A stretch of 64,000 nt of DNA from Sphingopyxis sp. (lineage in GTDB: Bacteria; Pseudomonadota; Alphaproteobacteria; Sphingomonadales; Sphingomonadaceae): positions 89,612 to 153,611 of the forward strand of contig JAEULK010000050.1 of assembly GCA_016793775.1 (NCBI GenBank), written 5' to 3'. The notes under the pieces are model-generated. The model ran no database searches. It was not told the DNA's origin and saw nothing but the letters and a program-made list of their open reading frames with translations. Both the position numbers and the translations under genes were made by a program. Each line of letters begins with the position of its first letter. Position 1 is the first letter of the stretch. This document shows, piece after piece, positions 28,157-36,666 of the stretch.

Positions 28157-29041
28157 CTACGCCTTGAGCTTCCAGCCCGAGGCGAGCAGGCGATAGGTGA
28201 GTACGCCCAGCACGACATTGACGCCGACAAGCGCGAGGATCGCGGTCAGGATAGGGTTCGCAATCGTCGAATCGACCGTGCCGATGAAGCCGTAGCGAAA
28301 GCCCATGATCGCATAATAAACGGGGTTGGCGTGGGCGACGCCCTGGAACGCCGGCGCCAGCCGGTCGATCGCATAAAAGGTGCCCGACAGCAGCGCGAGC
28401 GGGGTCACGACGAAGTTGGTCACCGCGGCGGCATGGTCGAACTTCTCGGCCCATACCGAAGTGATCAGCCCCAGAAAGCCGAGCATCGACGCGCCGAGCA
28501 CGCCGAAGGCGACGACCGCCCACAAATGGTCGGGCAGGATATGCACGCCGGGCCAGAGCAGCATCGCCAGCCACAGCGCAAAACCGACGAGGATCGCGCG
28601 CGTCACTGCGGCGCCGATCAGCGCGATGATGAGTTCGCCGACCGCGAGCGGCGGCATCAGATAATCGACGATCGTCCCCTGAATCTTGCCGACGAGCAGC
28701 GAGAAGGAACTATTTGCGAAGCTGTTTTGCAGCATCGCCATCATGATCAGTCCCGGTGCCACGAAATCGGCGAAGGGCACCCCGATGACGGTCCGCCCTG
28801 CCCCGCCGAGCGCGACGGTGAAAATGACCAGGAAAAGAAGCGTCGTGATCGCCGGTGCCCAGATAGTTTGCAGCTGCACCTTGAAAAAGCGCCGCACCTC
28901 TTTGACATATAGGGCCTGCATGCCGGGCACGTTGAGCGTCCGGATATGCGGAACGCCCGGCTCCGCAAAAGGCGGGGTCGCGGCGAAATCACCCGATACT
29001 GGGCCCGAGTCGGGGCGCGAAATTTGGGGCTGGTCGTTCAT
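28157..29041 (-). CDS. ABC-2 type transporter permease
   Basis: 294 residues from the ATG at 29041; the frame is open well upstream, but similarity starts here. After a 45-residue polar lead, residues about 48-290 carry six hydrophobic segments with the ABC-2 layout: YVKEVRRFFKVQLQTIWAP, ADFVAPGLIMMAMLQNSF and NPVYYAIMGFRYGF. The pattern fits permeases that export drugs or polysaccharides, of the YadH/NodJ kind. No ATPase gene is visible beside it, so the partner must be encoded elsewhere. Reads away from gcrA. Confidence 0.88.
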   Translation of the reverse strand: MNDQPQISRPDSGPVSGDFAATPPFAEPGVPHIRTLNVPGMQALYVKEVRRFFKVQLQTIWAPAITTLLFLVIFTVALGGAGRTVIGVPFADFVAPGLIMMAMLQNSFANSSFSLLVGKIQGTIVDYLMPPLAVGELIIALIGAAVTRAILVGFALWLAMLLWPGVHILPDHLWAVVAFGVLGASMLGFLGLITSVWAEKFDHAAAVTNFVVTPLALLSGTFYAIDRLAPAFQGVAHANPVYYAIMGFRYGFIGTVDSTIANPILTAILALVGVNVVLGVLTYRLLASGWKLKA

Positions 29042-29152
29042 GGCGTTCTCGCCTATCGCCTCCCCGACTTTCCCGCAAGCCGGGCAACGACGGCCGCGTT
29101 CCTCAGGGAGCCGCCGGACCGCCCGCATGGCGGTTTGATGAGGATTTGAAGA

Positions 29153-29848
29153 ATGTCTTGGACCGACGAGCGCATCGAGCAGCTGCGCAATATGTGGGAA
29201 AAGGGGCTGACCGCCAGCCAGATCGCCGACGAACTCGGCGGTGTCAGCCGCAATGCGGTGATCGGCAAGGCGCATCGCCTGGGCCTGAAATCGCGTCCGT
29301 CGCCCGTGAAGGCGACCGAGAAGGCCAAGCCCGCGAAGGTCGCGGCGCCTGCCGCGCCCAAGCCCGCAGCCCCGCCGCCCGCGCCGCGCGCTGCCGCACC
29401 CGCACCGGCACGCCCGGTCGCGGCTGTTCGCCCCGAACCCAAGCCCGCGCCGGAAGCCGACAGCGATGAAGAGGATGGCGTCGAAGCCGAAGCGCCGCGC
29501 AAGCCCGACGCCCCGCGCATCGTCTCGATCGGCCCCGGCGGCTTTATCCGCCAGGGTCCCGGCGACCAGCAGGCTCCGATTCCGCCGGCGCCGCCGCGCC
29601 GCCTGGTGCCCGCCAAGCCGAGCCCCGAGATCGCCGACAAGACGACCCTGCTCGACCTCAACGACCGCATCTGCCGCTGGCCGATGGGGCATCCGGGCGA
29701 GCCCGACTTCCACTTCTGCGGCGTCGCGGTGAACCCGGGCTTCCCCTATTGCGTCGAGCATTGCGGCCGCGCCTATCAGGCCCAGCTGCCGCGCGGCACG
29801 CGCCGCCCGCCCCCGCCGCCGCCGTTCGGAGGCCCGCGGGTCCGTTGA
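29153..29848 (+). CDS. gcrA: GcrA cell-cycle regulator
   Basis: 231 residues. The N-terminal helix-turn-helix, MSWTDERIEQLRNMWEKG followed by LTASQIADELGGVSRNAVIGKAHRLGL (given in two parts), is the GcrA signature. A long Ala/Pro/Lys linker (about 48-165) follows, then a C-terminal domain with CRWPMGHPGEPDFHFCG and CVEHCGRAYQ. In Caulobacter GcrA binds sigma-70 RNA polymerase at CcrM-methylated GANTC promoters and controls S-phase genes. The linker makes this copy longer than the Caulobacter protein. GAGGA precedes the ATG. The hotdog gene starts 10 nt after the stop. Confidence 0.95.
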   Translation: MSWTDERIEQLRNMWEKGLTASQIADELGGVSRNAVIGKAHRLGLKSRPSPVKATEKAKPAKVAAPAAPKPAAPPPAPRAAAPAPARPVAAVRPEPKPAPEADSDEEDGVEAEAPRKPDAPRIVSIGPGGFIRQGPGDQQAPIPPAPPRRLVPAKPSPEIADKTTLLDLNDRICRWPMGHPGEPDFHFCGVAVNPGFPYCVEHCGRAYQAQLPRGTRRPPPPPPFGGPRVR

Positions 29849-29858
29849 GCTGCGTCCC

Positions 29859-30254
29859 TTGAGGTCGTTTACGCAGGATTTCGCTTTCGCCCGCGCGCTC
29901 GGCCTCCGCATGGTCGAGCGCGGCGAGGGCCGCTGCACGATGGCGATCGAGATCAACGCCGCGCAGCATTTCAGCCCGCAAGGCGCCGCGCATGGCGGCG
30001 TCGCCTATGGCCTGGCCGATTCCGCCATGGGTGGCGCGGTCACCAGCCTGCTACCCGACGACCGATGGTGCGCGACGCTGGAAATCAAGTTCAACTATCA
30101 TGTCCGCGTCGTCGAAGGGTTGCTGACCTGCGAAGCCTCCGTTCTCCACAGCGGAAAGCGCATCGCCAATGTCGAGGCGCGGCTCTATCAGGGGGGCCGG
30201 CTGGTCAGCAGCGCCAATGGCAATTTCGCGATTTTTGCCGCACCGACCGCCTGA
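29859..30254 (+). CDS. PaaI-type hotdog thioesterase
   Basis: 131 residues from a TTG at 29859; no ATG fits without cutting the fold. The hotdog fold shows FSPQGAAHGGVAYGLADSAMGGA (the HGG-type helix motif), WCATLEIKFNYHVRV and ASVLHSGKRIANVEARLY. Members of the PaaI branch hydrolyse aromatic or hydroxylated acyl-CoA thioesters; the substrate here is unknown. It lies 10 nt behind gcrA and is probably cotranscribed with it. Confidence 0.85.
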   Translation: MRSFTQDFAFARALGLRMVERGEGRCTMAIEINAAQHFSPQGAAHGGVAYGLADSAMGGAVTSLLPDDRWCATLEIKFNYHVRVVEGLLTCEASVLHSGKRIANVEARLYQGGRLVSSANGNFAIFAAPTA

Positions 30255-30259
30255 TAGGG

Positions 30260-30293
30260 AAAAGGCGCCGAACCGCTTGCCGGTCCGGCGCCT
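30260..30293 (-). terminator. Terminator of the outer-membrane barrel gene
   Basis: On the minus strand a 13-bp stem with one mismatch (30293-30281 with 30275-30263) is followed by TTTTCCC. It lies between two convergent genes and may work both ways, though the plus-strand tail is poor in T. Confidence 0.7.
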
Positions 30294-30323
30294 CCCTTAA
30301 ATCTTCCGCAGTTTGCCAACCAT

Positions 30324-31160
30324 CTAGAAGCGGAAGTTCAAACTCGCGCGCACGCTGTGGGTACGAAATTTATCGTCGCCCCGCTTCATGTCGGTGCCGC
30401 CGCCATTGAGCAAGAAGGGGTTGGTCGGCGGTGCGGTACCCGGCCCGACATTCACGACGAAATCATCGTCCTGGATGTCGGTGTAAAGATATTCGAGACC
30501 GAGCGAGATATTCCTGGTGAGCATCGCCTCGGCGCCGCCGCCCGCGACATAGCCCCAGCCGTTGGTCCGGCCATTGTCGGCGAAGCTGTTGACGCTGTTG
30601 GTGGTCGAGAATCTATTGTCGAGCTTCGCATAGGCGCCGCCACCCGTCGCATAGAAGAGCACCCCGCCGCCCGGCGTATAGCCCGCCCGCAGCCGCGCAT
30701 TGGCCTGATAATCGGCCGAGCGGTTGAAGCGATAGGTGGCGGGGGTCGACGAAAAGCCCGTCACGCTGTCGCTGGCTTCGCTGCGGCCGCCTTCGAGCAC
30801 CGCGCCGACGACGAAATTGCCCATGCGCTTGTCGTAACCGAGCTTGCCGAAATATTCGAAGCCGTCCTTGTCGTTGCGACAGTTCAGATTGGCGGTGCCG
30901 GTCGGCGAACCCCCGCAGAAGCCGGGCAAAAAGGCATCCACGCCGCCCGACGTGTTGACCGTATCGCCGAACGTTCCGTCGCGGTTGGTGTCGAATACCA
31001 AGGTTTCGCGGCCGTCGTTCGGCTGGACCGTGTAGCCGCCGGTGACGCCGACATAGGGGCCGTCAAAGTCCTGCGACGCGTCGCGTTCGGTCTGGGCGAA
31101 GGCCGGGGTGGCGAGCGTGATCGCCGCCGCCGAAGCAGCGAGGAGAGAGAGGATTTTCAT
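30324..31160 (-). CDS. Outer-membrane beta-barrel protein (opacity type)
   Basis: 278 residues, signal peptide to about residue 22 (TPAFAQ). The mature protein has alternating strands: FDGPYVGVTGGYTV, FEYFGKLGYDKRMGNFVVGAVLE, AGYTPGGGVLFYATGGGAYAKL, GYVAGGGAEAML, ISLGLEYLYTDI. It ends SVRASLNFRF; the final Phe and alternating pattern form the beta-signal for BAM insertion. GGAG precedes the ATG. This is the porin-like OmpW/Omp25 style of small barrel common in alphaproteobacteria. No more precise role is visible. Confidence 0.88.
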   Translation of the reverse strand: MKILSLLAASAAAITLATPAFAQTERDASQDFDGPYVGVTGGYTVQPNDGRETLVFDTNRDGTFGDTVNTSGGVDAFLPGFCGGSPTGTANLNCRNDKDGFEYFGKLGYDKRMGNFVVGAVLEGGRSEASDSVTGFSSTPATYRFNRSADYQANARLRAGYTPGGGVLFYATGGGAYAKLDNRFSTTNSVNSFADNGRTNGWGYVAGGGAEAMLTRNISLGLEYLYTDIQDDDFVVNVGPGTAPPTNPFLLNGGGTDMKRGDDKFRTHSVRASLNFRF

Positions 31161-31300
31161 GATTTAACTCCACTTTTTGAATGACTTTGCGTCAGCGGAA
31201 GAACCCGGCCCGCACAGCGGAAGTTCCGCCCCGTTCGGAAAACGGGATGAAGCGAGCCGGCGTGGTGCGTCGCAACGGGTCTCGAAATCGGCGCTCGACG

Positions 31301-32785
31301 CTACGCCTTCGGCGCCGATCTTTTGATCGCGGCGGGCGCGAAGGCGATCGATCCGGTCGCCGATACGGTGAAGCGATAGGCCTCGTTCATCCCCTTCTTG
31401 CCGCTGTGGGTGAAAGCCAGAACCCGCTCGCCGTCGGTGCGGATATGGACGATGCCGAAATTGGTCCGTTCGAACCCTTCGAACCGCCGTTCCGGGTTGC
31501 CATCACGCGCGGGCTGCATCACGGTGCCGCGATAGGCGAAAAAGGCGGCAAGTTCGGTATTGAAGATCACCGCCGGCGTGCCCCGCGATGCCTGGCCCAG
31601 CGCCGCCATCAGCGTCGCGCGCGGGTGGATATATTCCTTGGCCTCGCTCTCGTCGCCCGACGAGATCAGCGACACCACCGAGCTCGCCTCGCGCAGATAG
31701 GCCATTTCGAAATCGGCGGCGCCATGGTGCGGCACCTTCAATATCTCGGCGGTCAAGGACGCCTGCGGCATCGCCTGCCGCAGCATCGCCATCGATTCAT
31801 GATTGAGGTCGCCGGTCAACAGGAAGCGGACATTGCCATAGCGCATTCGGAAACTGATCGAATGGCCGTTGATCGTATGCGACGCCGACACCGATCCGCC
31901 GGTCGGCGGCACCGTCCCGGTCATCAGGCTGGCGTCATCGGGCGGGTCGCGGAAAAAGCGTAGCGCCGGACTACCATCCACGGTCTCCGAAATCGGCCCG
32001 TGCAATTCGACGAACACGCCCTCCTGGGCCAGAAAATCGAAGGCGTCGCCCTGCAAATGGTCGATCCGCCGCACCGCGATCGGGGCCCCGGTCGCCGCCT
32101 GCGTCCGCGCATCCCAATGGTCGAGCGTCGCGCACCAGGTGGCGAACGGGCCGTTGCGGTCGATTTCGGCGACCGTGCGCGGATCGTCGGCGAGTTCGGT
32201 CGCGAAGCTGATCCCGCCGACCTTCTTGCTCGCGCCGAACATCTCGGCATCGGGACGTCGCGCGCCGCCGGGCTTGGTCGTCGGTCGCTTGACCAGGCCG
32301 TTGTGGAACACCCGCTTCGGCGCCAGGAACAGCGCCTTGCCGGGCCGCGTGTCGGTTTCGGATTTGCGGATATCGGTGAGCCCGTCGAAATGATCGGCGT
32401 CGCCATGGGTGACGATGATCGCATCGACGATCTTCGGCGCCGCCGCGCTGCTGTTCGGAAAGCGCGTCGCGGCGTGCCGCGCGAACAATTTATTATCGCC
32501 GCCGTCGATGAAGATCGTCTGGCCGCCGGCGGTTTCGATGATCATGCCGTCGCCCTGCTGGACGTCGATCATCGACAGGCGCAGGATCGGGGTAGATCGC
32601 AGCGCCGTCCGCGCGTCGACGAAGCCGCTCCATGCCTGGCCGAACTGCCCGACCATCGACACGCGCATCTTGCCCGCGACATCGCCCGCCGGATCGCGCT
32701 CGACGGCATCGCCCCAATAATGTTCCCAGGTCGAGCCGTCGTCGCGGCGCAGCAGCACGATATCGTCGTCGAGATAGTCGGTCAT
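31301..32785 (-). CDS. Metallo-beta-lactamase-fold hydrolase (ComEC-like domain)
   Basis: 494 residues. The metal-binding motif THGDADHFDG (His127, Asp129, Asp131, His132) resembles the detached hydrolase domain of ComEC, not class B beta-lactamases. DVQQGDGMIIET and IFIDGGDNKLF lie before it, and FLLTGDLNHESM and ILKVPHHGAADF after it, all in the order of ComEC-type domains. No membrane segments or signal peptide, so it is cytoplasmic. It is longer than usual for the family, with an extra C-terminal part of about 120 residues. It diverges from parE with about 110 nt between. Substrate unknown: a nuclease or phosphodiesterase is possible. Confidence 0.8.
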   Translation of the reverse strand: MTDYLDDDIVLLRRDDGSTWEHYWGDAVERDPAGDVAGKMRVSMVGQFGQAWSGFVDARTALRSTPILRLSMIDVQQGDGMIIETAGGQTIFIDGGDNKLFARHAATRFPNSSAAAPKIVDAIIVTHGDADHFDGLTDIRKSETDTRPGKALFLAPKRVFHNGLVKRPTTKPGGARRPDAEMFGASKKVGGISFATELADDPRTVAEIDRNGPFATWCATLDHWDARTQAATGAPIAVRRIDHLQGDAFDFLAQEGVFVELHGPISETVDGSPALRFFRDPPDDASLMTGTVPPTGGSVSASHTINGHSISFRMRYGNVRFLLTGDLNHESMAMLRQAMPQASLTAEILKVPHHGAADFEMAYLREASSVVSLISSGDESEAKEYIHPRATLMAALGQASRGTPAVIFNTELAAFFAYRGTVMQPARDGNPERRFEGFERTNFGIVHIRTDGERVLAFTHSGKKGMNEAYRFTVSATGSIAFAPAAIKRSAPKA

Positions 32786-32862
32786 GGCACCCCTCCTCCG
32801 CCGTCAATCCAGTCTAGCACCCCGCCGATGACAAGTATGGGACGAAAGCGCCACGGATGCCC

Positions 32863-32892
32863 TTGCCACCGCGACTCCCCGCCCCCTATAGC
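32863..32892 (+). promoter_or_regulatory. Candidate promoter of parE
   Basis: TTGCCA (32863-32868), 18 nt, TATAGC (32887-32892). The predicted transcription start falls at about 32899, which is itself an ATG in frame with parE, so a leaderless message is possible. Confidence 0.45.
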
Positions 32893-32898
32893 ATGGCC

Positions 32899-34878
32899 AT
32901 GAGTCACGATTTGTTCGACGGCAACACGCCCGCCACCGACAGCTACAACGCCTCGCAGATCGAGGTTCTCGAAGGCCTGGAACCGGTGCGCCGCCGCCCC
33001 GGCATGTATATCGGCGGCACCGACGAGCGCGCGCTCCACCACCTTGCCGCCGAAGTGATCGACAACAGCATGGACGAGGCGGTCGCGGGGCACGCGAGCC
33101 GCATCGAAATCACCCTCGACGCCGGGAACCGCCTGACCGTCGTCGACAACGGCCGCGGCATGCCGGTCGACCCGCATCCCAAATTCCCCGGCAAGTCGGC
33201 GCTGGAAGTCATCATGACCATGCTCCACTCGGGCGGCAAGTTCGAGGGGAAAGCCTATGCGACATCGGGTGGCCTCCACGGCGTCGGAGTCAGCGTCGTC
33301 AACGCGCTGTCGGTCGACACGGTGATCGAGGTTGCGCGCAACAAATTGCTGTACCGCCAGCGTTTCTCGCGCGGCGCCCCGCAGGGCGGGCTCGAGGAGC
33401 TCGGGCCGACGCCGAACCGGCGCGGCACCAGCGTGTCCTTCGTTCCCGACACCGAGATATTCGGCGACCATGGCCGCTTCAAACCCCAGCGCCTCTATCG
33501 CATGGCGCGGTCGAAGGCCTATCTGTTCGCGGGTGTCGAGATCCGCTGGAAATGCGCGCCCGAACTGATCGGCGACGATACGCCCGCCGAAGCGACCTTC
33601 CAGTTCCCCGGCGGCCTCGCCGATCATTTGAAGGAACAGATCGGTACGCGCGAATGCGCGACCGCCGAGCCCTTCATCGGGCGCCAGGATTTTCCGAACG
33701 ATCAGGGCCGCGCCGAATGGGCGATCGCCTGGCCGCTCTGGTCCGACGGATCGTACAGCTGGTATTGCAACACCATCCCGACGCCCGCGGGCGGCACGCA
33801 TGAGGCGGGGCTTCGCTCGGCGCTGACCAAGGGGCTGCGCGCCTTCGGCGAGCTGATCGGGCAGAAAAAGGCGGCGCAGATCACCGCAGAGGACGTGTTC
33901 AACGGCGGCGAGATGATGCTGTCGGTCTTCATCCGCGACCCGCAGTTCCAGAGCCAGACCAAGGACCGCCTCTCCAGTCCCGAGGCCGCGCGCCTCACCG
34001 AAAATGCGGTGCGCGACCATTTCGATCATTTCCTGTCGGACAATATGGACCGCGGCCGCGCGCTGCTCGGCCTGATCCTCGAACGCATGGACGAACGCCT
34101 CAAGCGCAAGGCCGAGCGCGAGGTCAAGCGTAAGACCGCCACCAGCGGGCGCAAGCTGCGCCTGCCCGGAAAACTTACCGACTGCGCCAATGACGGGCCC
34201 GAGGGCACCGAATTGTTCATCGTCGAAGGCGACAGCGCCGGCGGCAGCGCCAAGCAGGCGCGCGACCGCAAGACGCAGGCGATCCTGCCGATCCGCGGCA
34301 AGATTTTGAACGTCGCCAGCGCCAGCGCCGACAAGATCCGCGCCAACACCGAGATCGCCGACCTCGCGCTCGCGCTCGGCTGCGGGATGCGCAAGGACTG
34401 CGATTCCGACCGGCTGCGCTACGAAAAGATCGTCATCATGACCGACGCCGACGTCGACGGCGCGCATATCGCGACCTTGCTGATGACCTTCTTTTTTCAG
34501 GAAATGCCCGACATCGTCCGCAATGGGCATGTCTATCTCGCGCAGCCGCCGCTCTATCGCCTGACCGCTGGCAGCACCTCGGCCTATGCCCGCGACGACG
34601 CGCATCGCGCCGAGATCGAAGCGACGCTGTTCAAGGGCAAGAAGGTCGAGGTCGGCCGCTTCAAAGGCTTGGGAGAAATGAACCCCAACCAGTTGAAAGA
34701 AACGACAATGGACCCAGCGACGCGCTCGATGCTGCGCGTCACGCTGCCGCAGGAATATGAGGAGCGGCATCTGGTGAAGGACCTCGTCGACCGGCTGATG
34801 GGCAAGCATCCCGAGCATCGTTTCCAGTTCATCCAAGCCAATGCCGCGAGCCTCGACGAGGCAGCGATCGATGCCTGA
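32899..34878 (+). CDS. parE: DNA topoisomerase IV subunit B
   Basis: 659 residues from the ATG at 32899; ATG 32893 and a longer in-frame start at 32857 are alternatives, and no Shine-Dalgarno sequence lies before any of them. GHKL ATPase domain: VLEGLEPVRRRPGMYIGGTD, EVIDNSMDEAVAG, DNGRGMPVD. TOPRIM domain: IVEGDSAGGSAKQARD and DADVDGAHI. The C-terminal KGLGEMNPNQLKETTMDP is conserved in the family. With ParC it separates linked daughter chromosomes. The ending overlaps the next gene by 8 nt. Confidence 0.95.
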   Translation: MSHDLFDGNTPATDSYNASQIEVLEGLEPVRRRPGMYIGGTDERALHHLAAEVIDNSMDEAVAGHASRIEITLDAGNRLTVVDNGRGMPVDPHPKFPGKSALEVIMTMLHSGGKFEGKAYATSGGLHGVGVSVVNALSVDTVIEVARNKLLYRQRFSRGAPQGGLEELGPTPNRRGTSVSFVPDTEIFGDHGRFKPQRLYRMARSKAYLFAGVEIRWKCAPELIGDDTPAEATFQFPGGLADHLKEQIGTRECATAEPFIGRQDFPNDQGRAEWAIAWPLWSDGSYSWYCNTIPTPAGGTHEAGLRSALTKGLRAFGELIGQKKAAQITAEDVFNGGEMMLSVFIRDPQFQSQTKDRLSSPEAARLTENAVRDHFDHFLSDNMDRGRALLGLILERMDERLKRKAEREVKRKTATSGRKLRLPGKLTDCANDGPEGTELFIVEGDSAGGSAKQARDRKTQAILPIRGKILNVASASADKIRANTEIADLALALGCGMRKDCDSDRLRYEKIVIMTDADVDGAHIATLLMTFFFQEMPDIVRNGHVYLAQPPLYRLTAGSTSAYARDDAHRAEIEATLFKGKKVEVGRFKGLGEMNPNQLKETTMDPATRSMLRVTLPQEYEERHLVKDLVDRLMGKHPEHRFQFIQANAASLDEAAIDA

Positions 34879-35245
34879 CGATCGCTCACGCCCTGCTTCG
34901 ACGACACTCTATCGCACGGGATCCCTCGCAGTTTTGATGCTGGCGGCTACATTCGGAGCGTCTCCGTCAAAGGCGAATGATGGCGCCGAACTCGATCTGG
35001 CTCGACTTCACCTTTTTCCGTCTGAAGCGATTCGGGTCGGCGAGACGAAGAAACGCAAATCGTTCGACAGCAATCGCAGGATCAGCAGCAAATCATATCC
35101 GGTCGCACTTTCCTACGGCGACGCATCCGTTACGGTTTTGGGATATGATTCCAACTCTGAAACGATGACGTATCGGGTCGACAAAAATCTGATCGAGCGG
35201 CCCGCCGGCGTGCAGTGGGTCACATCGTCGGGGTATCTTGGATAA
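34871..35245 (+). CDS. Small exported protein of unknown function
   Basis: 124 residues from the ATG that overlaps the parE stop by 8 nt. A hydrophobic stretch (TGSLAVLMLAATFGASPSKAND, about residues 16-37) looks like a signal peptide. The mature part is about 88 residues, polar and basic, with no family motif I recognise. Base composition is less GC-rich than parE, which may mean a recent gene or relaxed codon use. Translation is probably coupled to parE. Confidence 0.6.
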   Translation: MPDDRSRPASTTLYRTGSLAVLMLAATFGASPSKANDGAELDLARLHLFPSEAIRVGETKKRKSFDSNRRISSKSYPVALSYGDASVTVLGYDSNSETMTYRVDKNLIERPAGVQWVTSSGYLG

Positions 35246-35352
35246 ACGATGCTCATCTACGAATGATCGCCTCTGCCGACTTGTGCGACCCGCCGCGCCG
35301 CCGCCCTGCTCCGCGCCCAGATCGACCGCGCGGCCACGACAGGAGATACCGA

Positions 35353-36663
35353 ATGAAGCCCCTTCATGCTACGCTACTCGCCGCCGCGATGCTCTTCCCC
35401 GGCGCCGCCGCTACGGCGCAGCAGACACCCGAAACCGCCGCCGCGGCGGCCACGGCCTTCGACCGCCGTGCCGCCCAGCTGGTCGATCTCCTGACCGGCA
35501 AGATCGCGTTCGGCGACTATTTCGACGCCAGCTTTCAGGCGGTGCTGCCCGAGGCGCAGTTCAGGGCGGTGAATACCAGCCTGGTCGCGCAATATGGCCA
35601 GCCGGTGGCCGTCGAAAAGGCGACCTCGACCGACGGGCGCTCGGGCATCGTGCTCCTGCGCTTCGAGCGCGGCGTCGCGACGATATTGCTCGACGTGACC
35701 GCCGCGGCCGACCAAAAAGTGTTCGGCCTGCGCGTCACGGGCTTTGCGGTCAGCGGCGACAGTTTCGACAAGGTCGCCACCGAGATCGGCGCGCTGCCGG
35801 GTAGCACCGGATTCCTCGTCGCGGAGGTCGAGGGCAACGGCTTCAAACCGCTTGCCGCTGCCCGCCCCGACCGCCAATTCGCGATCGGCTCGACCTTCAA
35901 ACTCTATATTCTCGACGAATTGGCGGCACAGGTGGCGGCCGGGCAACGGAAATGGTCCGACGTCGTGCCGCTGTCGCACGCCAGCTTCTCGTCGGCGGGA
36001 ACCGCCAACTGGCCCAAGGACATGCCGGTCACGCTGCAAACGCTCGCCAACTGGATGATTTCGGTCAGCGACAATGGCGCGACCGACACGCTGATCCACC
36101 TGCTCGGCCGCGAGAGGATCGAGGCGCGGATGACGGCCGCGGGGCACAGCGATCCGTCGCGCAACATCCCGTTCCTGACGACCGTTGAAGCCTTTGCGCT
36201 GAAAGGCAATAATTTCACCGCCGAACGCGCCGCCTTCATCGCTGCGAACGACAAGGCGCAGCGCAAGCTGCTCGATGCCGACAAGGACCGCCTGATCCTG
36301 GCCAATGTCGATGGCGTCAGCTTCGGCGGCGCGCCGCGCTTCATCGACAGTCTGGAATGGTTCGCCAGCCCCGACGACATCGCGCGCGCCTTCATCGACC
36401 TGCGGGCGCGCAAGTCGGACACGGCGATGTCGGTGATGGCGATCAACAACGGCGTCGGCCCCGCCGCGGGCACCGACTGGTCCTATCTCGGCTACAAAGG
36501 CGGCTCCGAACTCGGCGTGCTGTCGATGAGCCTGCTCGGCCAGCGCAAGAGCGACGCCAAATGGTTTGTGGTCACGATGAGCTGGAACAATGCCGATGCC
36601 GCGGTCGAAACCGACAAGATGGTCGGCCTGGTCACGCGGTTGCTGGCGCTGGCGGCCAAATAG
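35353..36663 (+). CDS. Exported serine hydrolase with class A beta-lactamase motifs
   Basis: 436 residues from the ATG at 35353, behind AGGAGA. Signal peptide to about residue 23 (TATAQ). Residues 25-150 resemble an NTF2-like module (ALPEAQF, GQPVAVEKA). The hydrolase domain has STFK (Ser180, Lys183), SDN (239-241) and YKGGS (Lys382) in the order of class A beta-lactamases (SxxK, SDN, K-[TS]-G). Spacing between motifs is wider than in true beta-lactamases and the third motif is KGG. It may act on cell-wall peptides or other amides; resistance activity is not implied. Confidence 0.88.
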   Translation: MKPLHATLLAAAMLFPGAAATAQQTPETAAAAATAFDRRAAQLVDLLTGKIAFGDYFDASFQAVLPEAQFRAVNTSLVAQYGQPVAVEKATSTDGRSGIVLLRFERGVATILLDVTAAADQKVFGLRVTGFAVSGDSFDKVATEIGALPGSTGFLVAEVEGNGFKPLAAARPDRQFAIGSTFKLYILDELAAQVAAGQRKWSDVVPLSHASFSSAGTANWPKDMPVTLQTLANWMISVSDNGATDTLIHLLGRERIEARMTAAGHSDPSRNIPFLTTVEAFALKGNNFTAERAAFIAANDKAQRKLLDADKDRLILANVDGVSFGGAPRFIDSLEWFASPDDIARAFIDLRARKSDTAMSVMAINNGVGPAAGTDWSYLGYKGGSELGVLSMSLLGQRKSDAKWFVVTMSWNNADAAVETDKMVGLVTRLLALAAK

Positions 36664-36666
36664 GCC

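Noticed and set aside
32782-34836. Long open frame on the minus strand, 684 codons, opposite parE
   Set aside because: parE motifs are unmistakable on the plus strand; the opposite product has no recognisable domain.
35353-36663. Antibiotic-resistance beta-lactamase
   Set aside because: Motif spacing and the KGG third motif differ from true class A enzymes, so the call is kept at serine hydrolase.
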